Position numbers and translations under genes: made by a program. From the NCBI GenBank assembly GCA_036518215.1, contig DATDNP010000065.1:1-13753 (forward strand): a stretch of DNA of 13,753 nt, read 5' to 3'. Positions 1 through 6,412 of the stretch are shown here, piece by piece. This DNA comes from CF-39 sp036518215 (GTDB lineage Bacteria; Chloroflexota; Limnocylindria; P2-11E). Below the pieces are notes generated by a model. That model worked only from the letters and a program-made list of their open reading frames with translations. It was not told where the DNA came from and made no database searches. Within the stretch, counting starts at the first letter, position 1. Each line of letters begins with the position of its first letter.

Positions 1-2
1 AC

Positions 3-728
3 CCGGCCGCGCCGCTCGCGCGCGTCCACCCGCTCGCGAAGATCGCCGCAGGCGCGATCGTGATGCTCGGCCTCTTCGTGACGCTCGACGCCGTGACGAG
101 CGCCGTCGTGCTCGTGACGCTCCTCGTCGCGATCGCGCTCAGCGGGCTTCCACCGCGATCGCTCGCGGTTCGTGGCGCGCCGCTCGTCGTGAGCGCCGTC
201 GGCGTCGGCTTCTTCAACGCGCTCGTCGGCACGCAGGGGCTCGCGGGCGGGATCGCCGTCGCGCTCCGATTGCTCGGCATCGGCATCGCCGGCGTCCTCG
301 CGATCGCCACGGTCGATCCGACCGAGCTCGCCGACGGCCTCGTCCAGCACCTCCGCATGCCGCCGCGCTTCGTCGTCGGCACGCTCGCGGCGTACCGTCT
401 CTTCCCGCTCTTCTCACGCGAGTGGGACACGCTCGGCCTCGCGCGGCGCGCGCGCGGCATCGAGGCCGACCGGGGATTCGTCGCGCGCATCGTCGCGTTC
501 CCTGGCCGATCGCTCACGCTCCTCATCGGCGCGATCCGCCGAGCGACGCGCCTCGCGCTCGCGATGGATGCGCGCGGGTTCGGAACGCGCACGTGCCGCA
601 CGCTCGCGCGGCCACGCTCGTTCGCGCGCCGCGACGCGATCCTCGTCGCGAGCGCCGTCGCCGTCGTCGTCGGTGCGACGACGGTGAGCCTGTGGCTCGG
701 CACCTACCGGCCGCTCGTGTCGTTCTAG
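3..728 (+). CDS. ecfT: ECF transporter transmembrane subunit EcfT, 5'-truncated by the window edge
   Basis: This is the energy-coupling T component of an ECF-type vitamin or metal importer. It is a membrane protein that transmits ATPase movement to the substrate-binding S subunit. The frame is open from base 3, and the residues before the first GTG (base 60) already read like the EcfT N-terminus (RVHPLAK followed by a hydrophobic helix). The true start therefore lies left of the window, and at least 241 residues are visible. Hydrophobic helices are interrupted by the cytoplasmic coupling region. That region carries the two family hallmarks: RRARGIE at about 444-464 and MDARGFG at about 564-584, the Ala-Arg-Gly motifs that contact the ATPases. 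The substrate cannot be told because the S subunit and ATPases are outside the window. The TAG stop at 726-728 shares the tetranucleotide CTAG with the stop of the convergent oxidoreductase gene. Confidence 0.88.
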   Translation, partial: PAAPLARVHPLAKIAAGAIVMLGLFVTLDAVTSAVVLVTLLVAIALSGLPPRSLAVRGAPLVVSAVGVGFFNALVGTQGLAGGIAVALRLLGIGIAGVLAIATVDPTELADGLVQHLRMPPRFVVGTLAAYRLFPLFSREWDTLGLARRARGIEADRGFVARIVAFPGRSLTLLIGAIRRATRLALAMDARGFGTRTCRTLARPRSFARRDAILVASAVAVVVGATTVSLWLGTYRPLVSF

Positions 729-1738
729 CGCGCGATCTGTTCGACGCTGATCCCGAAGGATCGAAGTCGCGCGAAGAGCACGTCGGGCTCGACGACGGCG
801 TTCGGGAGCACGACCCCGGCCGGTGGCGTGGCACCGCGCGCGAGCGCGTCGGCGACGAGCACCGCGGGCGTGACGGCGATGAGGTAGCTCCCGCGCGGCG
901 CCGTGAACGTGAACGTGGCCGCATGCGTGGCATCCGCGACGCGCACGGCAAAGGTGCCGTCGTGACGTCCCACGCGCCGGACGGGCACGCGCGGCAGCAG
1001 CGCACGCGCGACCGCCGCGAGCGGCGGAAGGCGCGCGACGAGCGATAACGCATCGCATCCGAGTGGCACGTTCGGATCGACCCAGAAGTCCACGTCGCGA
1101 AGGCTCGGCCACGCGAGGGGCAGCAGCGCGGTCGCGGCACTCTCGACACGACCGCCACGGCGTCTCCCGGACGGGAAGGCACACCTCGCGGCGTAGCCGC
1201 GCACCGTCACGGCACGGCCCGTTCGCAGCATCCGCATCGGCCTGCCCAGGGACGCGACGAAGCCGCGCACGGTCGCGGGGCTCGCGGTCTCCGCGCCCGC
1301 CGGCGCGAGGAACTGATCGACGCGATCGGGCGTCGCGATGGCGCTCGCGACGACGCACGCGCCGGTCACCGCAGCCACCGCGCTGCACGCCGGGTACACG
1401 CGCACGCCCGCGCGGGCCACACGGTCGCGCAGCGCGAGCACCCGGTCGCTCCACGCGAGCGACTCCGCGATGTCGATGACGTCGCAGCCGAGCTCGATCG
1501 CGGCCTCGAGGAGCCGCGTCGTGCGATGCGCGTGCGGCCCGGCCGTGTCGACGATCACGTCGCCCTCGCGGACGAGCGAGCGCAACGAGTCATCGCGCTC
1601 GACGTCGACACGGGCGTCGCCGTGACTGCGCGCGGCGACGAGCACGGGCACGCCGGCGTCGCGCAGACGCCGCGCGACGTGGGTTCCGAAGAAGCCCGCG
1701 CCCACGACGACCACGCGTCTCAGCGAAGGGTCAGCCAC
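725..1738 (-). CDS. Saccharopine-dehydrogenase-fold NAD(P)-binding oxidoreductase, substrate unknown
   Basis: This 337-residue soluble protein has an N-terminal Rossmann fold: VVVVGAGFFG, with the G-x-G-x-x-G glycines at residues 13, 15 and 18. It is followed by a segment typical of saccharopine dehydrogenase-like enzymes (DTAGPHAHRTTRLLEAA at 64-80, then a DVIDIAES strand at 86-93). The C-terminal end, with PPAGVVLP and a closing alpha-beta unit, also fits this superfamily. It is too short and divergent to be a lysine-pathway enzyme, so I assign fold and cofactor class only. I chose GTG at 1738, giving a 19-bp overlap with the upstream membrane-protein gene; two in-frame GTGs at 1744 and 1750 are alternatives, and none has a clear Shine-Dalgarno. 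It is the last gene of the kinase-regulator operon. Its TAG stop (725-727) shares CTAG with the ecfT stop. Confidence 0.8.
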   Translation of the reverse strand: MADPSLRRVVVVGAGFFGTHVARRLRDAGVPVLVAARSHGDARVDVERDDSLRSLVREGDVIVDTAGPHAHRTTRLLEAAIELGCDVIDIAESLAWSDRVLALRDRVARAGVRVYPACSAVAAVTGACVVASAIATPDRVDQFLAPAGAETASPATVRGFVASLGRPMRMLRTGRAVTVRGYAARCAFPSGRRRGGRVESAATALLPLAWPSLRDVDFWVDPNVPLGCDALSLVARLPPLAAVARALLPRVPVRRVGRHDGTFAVRVADATHAATFTFTAPRGSYLIAVTPAVLVADALARGATPPAGVVLPNAVVEPDVLFARLRSFGISVEQIAR

Positions 1739-2292
1739 AGCCACACGCACCAGGGCGAGAAGAGCGTGAACAGGATCGCGGTCGCCGCAGCGGTCACGAG
1801 CGGGATCGCGAGCGTCGCGCCGACGGTGATGAGGACCGCCGCGGACCACATCGCGGCCGCGTAGCGGCGCTGCGCTCCGGTGAGCGGCGACGCGAGCGTG
1901 AGCCAGATCCCGGCGACGGCGTACAGCCCGTTCGCGATGGCACCCGTGAGGAAGAACGCGAGCGGCGCCGTCGCGCGATAGCCATCGGCGCCGGAGACGA
2001 TGAGCATGAGCTCCGAGGTGACGTCCGCGGCGATGCCGGCGAACGCGATCGCGAGGATCCACCGCGGCGCGCCGACGCGCGCACGCCACCACACGTAGAA
2101 CCACACGAGCGTGACGGCCGCGAGGATCCATGTTCCCCACCCGACCCGCCACAGAAGCAGGTGCTCGCCGACGTACCGCTCGCGCTCGCCGACGTCGTCG
2201 ACGATCGGCGTGCCGGGCGCGAGCAGGGTGGCCATCGCGAGCGCGGCGAGGAGGTTCGCGACGCCGCACGCGAGCGGTGCGAGCCTCGTCAC
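1720..2292 (-). CDS. Six-helix integral membrane protein of unknown function
   Basis: I do not recognise the family. The 190-residue product is strongly hydrophobic, with about six membrane segments: residues 5-25, 50-69, 78-100, 109-135, 146-166 and 167-188. Short loops include a charged stretch (DDVGERERYVGEH) between helices 1 and 2, and a Glu (ELMLIV) lies inside helix 3. No signal-peptide cleavage site or catalytic motif is visible. The GTG start at 2292 overlaps the TGA of the response regulator in the form GTGA, so translation is probably coupled. Upstream in-frame extension into the regulator gene gives Arg-rich low-complexity sequence and was rejected. It overlaps the oxidoreductase by 19 bp, so the two products may work together at the membrane, but this is inference from position only. 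Confidence 0.72.
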   Translation of the reverse strand: MTRLAPLACGVANLLAALAMATLLAPGTPIVDDVGERERYVGEHLLLWRVGWGTWILAAVTLVWFYVWWRARVGAPRWILAIAFAGIAADVTSELMLIVSGADGYRATAPLAFFLTGAIANGLYAVAGIWLTLASPLTGAQRRYAAAMWSAAVLITVGATLAIPLVTAAATAILFTLFSPWCVWLWLTLR

Positions 2293-2954
2293 TCCAGCCG
2301 GTAGCCGACGCCGCGCACGTTCACGAGATCGGGAGCGCCGGCCGCCTGGAGCTTCGAGCGCAGGCGCGCGAGGTGCGCCTTCAGCCACTCGGGATCGGGA
2401 TCGCGCTCCTCGGGCCAGCCCGCGCGCAGCAGCGCCTTTCGGTCCACCACCTCGCCGGGGCGACCGGCGAGCGCGGCGAGGAGACGGAACTCCGTCGGCG
2501 TGAGGTCGAGAGAGGTGTCGCCGATGCTCGCGCGATGCGAGCGCGCGTCGACGACGAGCGTCCCGACACGCGCGGTCGGGGCCCGCGACGGCGCGCCCGC
2601 GCGCCGAAGCAGCGCGCGCACGCGCGCCGACAGCTCGTTCTTGCTGAACGGCTTCTCGAGATAGTCATCCGCACCAAGGTCGAGGAGGCGCGCGCGCTCG
2701 TCGCTCCCCTTCTCACCCGTGAGCATGAGGATGGGCGTCGTCGCGCTCGCGCGGATCTGCCGGCATACGTCGTCGCCGGAGAGCTTCGGGAGACGGCGGT
2801 CGAGGATGACGAGGTCGGGCCGCTCGTCGGCATGACGCCGCAGCGCGGTCTCGCCGTCGTACGCCGTGACGATCTGGTAGCCCTCCTCCCCGAGGAGCGC
2901 ACCCACCATCCCGACCATCGCGGGCTCGTCGTCGACGACGAGGATCGTCTTCAC
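2289..2954 (-). CDS. OmpR/PhoB-family response regulator
   Basis: This 221-residue DNA-binding regulator is the probable partner of the kinase immediately upstream. Its receiver domain (about 1-118) has the acidic pair D8-D9, phospho-acceptor D52 (LVILDRRLP), T79 (LMLTG) and K101 (LEKPF), so all active-site residues are present. The C-terminal winged-helix domain (about 130-221) shows the usual LDLTPTEFRLLAALAGRPGE opening and ends with VNVRGVGYRLE. The GTG start at 2954 overlaps the kinase TGA as GTGA, and AAGGAG sits 8 nt before it, which supports this start. Target genes are unknown. The coupled downstream membrane protein and oxidoreductase, or the divergent ABC exporter, are the obvious candidates. 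Confidence 0.95.
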   Translation of the reverse strand: MKTILVVDDEPAMVGMVGALLGEEGYQIVTAYDGETALRRHADERPDLVILDRRLPKLSGDDVCRQIRASATTPILMLTGEKGSDERARLLDLGADDYLEKPFSKNELSARVRALLRRAGAPSRAPTARVGTLVVDARSHRASIGDTSLDLTPTEFRLLAALAGRPGEVVDRKALLRAGWPEERDPDPEWLKAHLARLRSKLQAAGAPDLVNVRGVGYRLE

Positions 2955-4591
2955 GCCGTCCGCTCCTTCTGGAGCGGCACGCTGAACGCGAACGTCGCGC
3001 CGCGAGGTCCCTCTTCGTACCAGATGTCTCCGCCGAGCGCCTCGACGACGCGGCGCGCCGCGAAGAGGCCGATGCCGGCGCCGGCGACCTCGCCGTGCGC
3101 CGCGCCGCGCGCGTACGGCTCGAAGATGCGCGCGCGTTCCTGGGGCGGAACGCCGGGCCCCTCGTCGCTCACGCGGACGATCGCGCGATCGGAGCGTCGC
3201 TCGGTCCTCACGGTGATGCGCGTCGCCTCGGGCGCGTACTTCGTCGCGTTGTGGACGAGACCGGCGAGCACCTCGCCGACGCGCCGGCGATCCGCGCGCA
3301 CCCACAGCGGCGCGCCGCCGCGCAGACCCGAGAGGCGGTGACGACGCGCGACGGGCGCGAGCTCGGCGAGCGTCGCGTTCACGGCGGCCCGCAGGTCGAA
3401 GCGCGTCCGTCGCAGCGTGAGATCGGGGTGATCGACGCGCACGCCCGTGAGGATGCGGTCGACGAGATGGTCGAGCCGCTGCACCTGCGCGACCGCCTCG
3501 TCGATCGGGATGCGGCGCTTGCCGTCCTTCTCCGCGAGGAGATCGAGATAGCCGCGGATGACCGAGAGCGGCGTGCGCAGGTCGTGCGTGACGACGGCGA
3601 CGAATTCGCTCCGCGCGCGCTCGAGCTCGCGCAGGCTCTCCGTCGTCTCGCGCTCGAGCGCGTACAGCGAGGCCTTGTCGATGGCGAGCGCGGCCTGGTT
3701 CGCGAGCGCGCCGACGAACGACACCTCCTCTTCGGCGAGCTCGATGCCCTCCGGCACGCGAAGCGCGACCGCGCCGAGCAGGCGTTCGCCCGCGACGAGC
3801 GGGAGCGCGAGATGGCCCTCGGCGACGAGCGGGCGGCGCTCGGCGACGGCCTGGCGCGCGCTCTCCGCGACGGCGCGACCGGGCTCCCCCGATCGAGCGC
3901 GCTCCCGCAGGTCGTCGCCCTCGCGGAGGAAGATCGCGCCCGCCGACCCGGGATAGACCCGAACGAGCCGATCGACGATGAGCGCGAGCACCTCGTCGAG
4001 GTCGAGCGTCGACGTGAGGACGTTCGAGACCTCGAAGAGTGCCGAGACCTCGCGCAGCTTGCGCTCGGCCTCGCGCTGCAGGCGGCCCTTCTCGATGATG
4101 CCGGCGACCTGATTCGCGATCGTCTGGAGGTAGGCGATCTCCTCTTTGTCCCACGCGCGCTCCGCGACCGACTGCACGTTCATGACGCCGACGATCTCGT
4201 CGTGGATGAGGAGCGGCACCGAGAGCATCGACGTGAACCGCTCCTCGTCGACGCCGCGGATCCACTTGAAGCGCGGATCCGCGCGCACGTCGCGCGCCGC
4301 GAGCGGCACGCGCGCGTTCGCCACCCACCCGGTGATCCCCTCGCCGACGCGGAGCGTCGCCTTCCCGATGAACTTCCGGTTCAGGCCGTTCGTCGCGACG
4401 AGCCTGAGGATGCCGTCGCGTCGCTCCAACAGATACAGCGATGACACCTCGACGCGCAGCGCGTCGGTCGTGCGGTCGATGATGATCCGGAGCATCTCGT
4501 CCCAGTCGCGCGCGGACGCCGCGAGCTGCGCGACCTCATGAAGGAACGAGAGCTCCCGCAGCTTCCTCTCGGTGTCCGTGACGGGGCTCAT
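2951..4591 (-). CDS. Cytoplasmic sensor histidine kinase with two GAF domains
   Basis: This 546-residue kinase has no transmembrane segment or signal peptide. Order: short N-terminal helix; GAF1 (about 20-165, with GEGITGWVA and the LSVPL...GVMNVQS pattern); linker helix; GAF2 (about 185-305, more divergent); a coiled linker (307-330); a HisKA dimerisation domain with the phosphorylatable H336 in VTHDLRTPLS; and a HATPase_c domain with N-box N448 (LVHNATKYAP), G1 DEGPG (476-480) and G2 GAGIGLF (504-510). It should sense a soluble ligand, gas or redox state through the GAF domains; no haem or ligand residues can be assigned by eye. It is the first gene of the leftward operon and phosphorylates, by inference, the regulator that overlaps its stop. 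The ATG at 4591 lies 6 nt after a -10-like TAGAAT, with no Shine-Dalgarno, so the transcript may be leaderless. Confidence 0.95.
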   Translation of the reverse strand: MSPVTDTERKLRELSFLHEVAQLAASARDWDEMLRIIIDRTTDALRVEVSSLYLLERRDGILRLVATNGLNRKFIGKATLRVGEGITGWVANARVPLAARDVRADPRFKWIRGVDEERFTSMLSVPLLIHDEIVGVMNVQSVAERAWDKEEIAYLQTIANQVAGIIEKGRLQREAERKLREVSALFEVSNVLTSTLDLDEVLALIVDRLVRVYPGSAGAIFLREGDDLRERARSGEPGRAVAESARQAVAERRPLVAEGHLALPLVAGERLLGAVALRVPEGIELAEEEVSFVGALANQAALAIDKASLYALERETTESLRELERARSEFVAVVTHDLRTPLSVIRGYLDLLAEKDGKRRIPIDEAVAQVQRLDHLVDRILTGVRVDHPDLTLRRTRFDLRAAVNATLAELAPVARRHRLSGLRGGAPLWVRADRRRVGEVLAGLVHNATKYAPEATRITVRTERRSDRAIVRVSDEGPGVPPQERARIFEPYARGAAHGEVAGAGIGLFAARRVVEALGGDIWYEEGPRGATFAFSVPLQKERTA

Positions 4592-4597
4592 TCGTGG

Positions 4598-4603
4598 ATT
4601 CTA
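4598..4603 (-). promoter_or_regulatory. Candidate -10 element (TAGAAT) for the histidine-kinase operon
   Basis: Read on the minus strand the hexamer is TAGAAT, 5/6 to the TATAAT consensus. It ends 6 nt before the kinase ATG (4591), so the predicted transcription start coincides with the start codon. No convincing -35 box is seen. The stretch is an AT island in very GC-rich surroundings, which strengthens the call. Confidence 0.5.
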
Positions 4604-4607
4604 GAAA

Positions 4608-4613
4608 TACACT
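4608..4613 (+). promoter_or_regulatory. Candidate -10 element (TACACT) for the ABC exporter genes
   Basis: TACACT differs from TATAAT at two positions and ends 6 nt before the ATG at 4620, mirroring the opposing kinase promoter. There is no Shine-Dalgarno in the 28-bp gap, consistent with a leaderless transcript. Any -35 would lie inside the first kinase codons; none is recognisable. Confidence 0.45.
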
Positions 4614-4619
4614 CGCCGG

Positions 4620-5549
4620 ATGCGGACGGTCCTGCGCACGGACAAGCTCACGAAGCGTTTTGGCGCGCTCACGGCCGTCGACGGCATCGATCTCGAGGTC
4701 GGCGAGGGCGAGGTCTTCGGCTTCCTCGGACCGAACGGCGCGGGAAAGACGACGACCCTCCGCCTCCTGTGCGCGCTCATCGCTCCGACGTCCGGGACGG
4801 CGGAGGTCGGCGGGTTCCGCCTCGGTCGGGACGACGCGCACATCCGCGCGACGGTCGGGATCCTCACCGAGCAGCCCGGCCTGTACGAGCGGCAGTCGGC
4901 GTGGGACAACCTCGTCTTCTACGCGACGCTGTACGGGCTCGACCGCGGGACCGCGCACGCGCAGGCAGAGCGATTCCTGCGGCTCATGGGCCTGTGGGAT
5001 CGCCGCGGCGAGGCCGTCGTCACCTTCTCGCGCGGCATGAAGCAGAAGATGGCGATCGCACGTAGCGCGCTGCACGAGCCACGCATCCTCTTCCTCGACG
5101 AGCCGACGACCGGTCTCGACCCCGACGCCGCGAAGACCGTGCGTGAATTCATCGTCGCGCTCCGCGGCGAGGGGCGCACCGTGTTCCTCTGCACGCACAA
5201 CCTCGACGAGGCGGACCGGCTGTGCGATCGCATCGCGTTCTTCCGGCATCGCGTCATCCGCATCGACACCCCCGACCAGCTGCGCGCCGAGCTCTACGGA
5301 CGCGCGACGGAGTTCCGTCTCCTCCCGAAGCCTCGGGCCGAGGACCTCGCGCGCGTGCGTGCCGTGCCGGGCGTGCGCGACGCGCGGCTCGAGAATGGCT
5401 CGATCGTCGTCGAGGCCGCCGATCCGATGACGACGAACCCGCTCCTCGTCCGCACGCTCGTCGAAGGTGGCGCCGAGGTCGCGTTCGTCACCGAGCGCAA
5501 GGCGCATCTCGAGGACGTGTACCTGCGCATCGTGGAGTCGCGCGAATGA
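4620..5549 (+). CDS. ABC transporter ATP-binding protein (ABC-2 exporter type)
   Basis: This 309-residue nucleotide-binding subunit energises the membrane subunit encoded next. Motifs: Walker A GPNGAGKT (37-44), Q-loop in ILTEQPGLYE (81-90), a degenerate signature FSRGMKQK (136-143) in place of LSGGQ, as is common in CcmA/NatA/DrrA-type ATPases, Walker B ILFLDEP with D160-E161, a D-loop GLD and switch H193 (CTHNLDEADRLCDRI). The roughly 90-residue C-terminal extension after the ATPase core is typical of ABC-2 exporter ATPases. The ATG at 4620 places the N-terminus exactly where the family begins. Its TGA overlaps the permease ATG as ATGA. Substrate is unknown; sodium, drug or lipid-type export is possible for this family. 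Confidence 0.94.
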   Translation: MRTVLRTDKLTKRFGALTAVDGIDLEVGEGEVFGFLGPNGAGKTTTLRLLCALIAPTSGTAEVGGFRLGRDDAHIRATVGILTEQPGLYERQSAWDNLVFYATLYGLDRGTAHAQAERFLRLMGLWDRRGEAVVTFSRGMKQKMAIARSALHEPRILFLDEPTTGLDPDAAKTVREFIVALRGEGRTVFLCTHNLDEADRLCDRIAFFRHRVIRIDTPDQLRAELYGRATEFRLLPKPRAEDLARVRAVPGVRDARLENGSIVVEAADPMTTNPLLVRTLVEGGAEVAFVTERKAHLEDVYLRIVESRE

Positions 5550-6376
5550 CCTCGGTCACGATGCCACGCGCCATCGCGAAGCGACCCGAGCGCGCCACGC
5601 TCGTGCGCGCGGTGTGCGTGCGCGAGTGGCGCGAGGCGCTCGGCAACAAGCTCCTCGTCGGCATGACGCTGCTGCCGCCGATCGTCATCCTCACCGCCGG
5701 CATCGTCGCGGTCGTCGCGGCCGCGGCGAATCCACCGAGCGAGCGTGACGTGCAGGCGCTCTATGCCGCTGCGCCCGCCGTGCAGGGCCTCGATCCGACC
5801 GAAGCGGTGCAGGGCTTCATCGCGACGTACTTCCTCATCCTCTTCATGCTCATCCCGACGGTCGTGCCGCTCACGATGGCGATCTACTCGGTCATTGGTG
5901 AGAAGAGCGCGCGCACGCTCGAGCCGCTCCTCGCTGCGCCGGTCGGCGTCGGCGAGCTCCTCTTCGCGAAGAGCCTCGCGTCGACCGTGCCGTCGGTCAT
6001 CGTCACCTGGATCGCGTACGCGGTCTACCTTGCGTCGGTGACGAGCCTGGGCAGCCACGCCGCCGTCAACGCCGTGCTCGCGCCGCGGTGGGTGCTCGCG
6101 ATCGTCGTCATGGTCCCGCTCCTCACGCTCCTGTCGGTGAATCTCGGCATCCTCATCTCGACGCGCGTGAACGACGTGCGGGTCGCGCAGCAGATCGGCG
6201 GTCTCGTCGTCGTGCCGGTCGTCGGTCTCGGTATCGCGCAGGTCACCGGCCGTGTCGTCATCGACAACGAGGCATTCATCGAGTTCACGGCGGCGCTCCT
6301 CGTCCTCGACGCCGCCGTGTTCGTCCTCGCGCGCCTCGCGTTCCAGCGCGAGAACATCCTCTCCCGCTGGCGCTGA
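5546..6376 (+). CDS. ABC-2 type transporter permease
   Basis: This 276-residue membrane subunit is the partner of the preceding ATPase. A cytoplasmic N-terminal helix (VREWREALGNK) leads into about six membrane segments with a large first extracytoplasmic loop. The family motif GEKSARTLEPLLAAPVGVGE, equivalent to E-K-x-x-x-T-L-E-x-L-L-x-x-P-v, follows helix 2 and is the ATPase-coupling element. The C-terminal RLAFQRENILSRW is also typical of ABC-2 permeases. The ATG at 5546 overlaps the ATPase stop, with GGAG 8 nt upstream (5534-5537). An in-frame extension to 5222 only shadows the ATPase gene and was discarded. A gap of 36 bp separates it from the convergent serine-hydrolase gene. Confidence 0.9.
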   Translation: MTSVTMPRAIAKRPERATLVRAVCVREWREALGNKLLVGMTLLPPIVILTAGIVAVVAAAANPPSERDVQALYAAAPAVQGLDPTEAVQGFIATYFLILFMLIPTVVPLTMAIYSVIGEKSARTLEPLLAAPVGVGELLFAKSLASTVPSVIVTWIAYAVYLASVTSLGSHAAVNAVLAPRWVLAIVVMVPLLTLLSVNLGILISTRVNDVRVAQQIGGLVVVPVVGLGIAQVTGRVVIDNEAFIEFTAALLVLDAAVFVLARLAFQRENILSRWR

Positions 6377-6412
6377 GCCGAGCCAGATCGCGCGCGCGCT
6401 GCGGATGCGGCG

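Noticed and set aside
1739..2269. An N-terminal extension of the oxidoreductase to 2269
   Set aside because: Arg-rich reading of the membrane-protein gene in another phase; the Rossmann fold begins right after GTG 1738.
2955..4328. A 679-codon minus-strand frame that would fuse about 458 N-terminal residues to the response regulator
   Set aside because: The extension is an out-of-phase reading of the histidine-kinase gene. The GTG at 2954 with AAGGAG 8 nt upstream starts exactly at the receiver domain.
3095..4444. A 449-codon plus-strand open frame opposite the histidine kinase
   Set aside because: Charged, Arg-rich translation without motifs. The minus strand encodes full GAF, HisKA and HATPase domains.
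6377..6412. A terminator hairpin between the convergent permease and serine-hydrolase genes
   Set aside because: Only an imperfect GC stem with one mismatch and no T-run on either strand; GC repeats like this are common by chance here.
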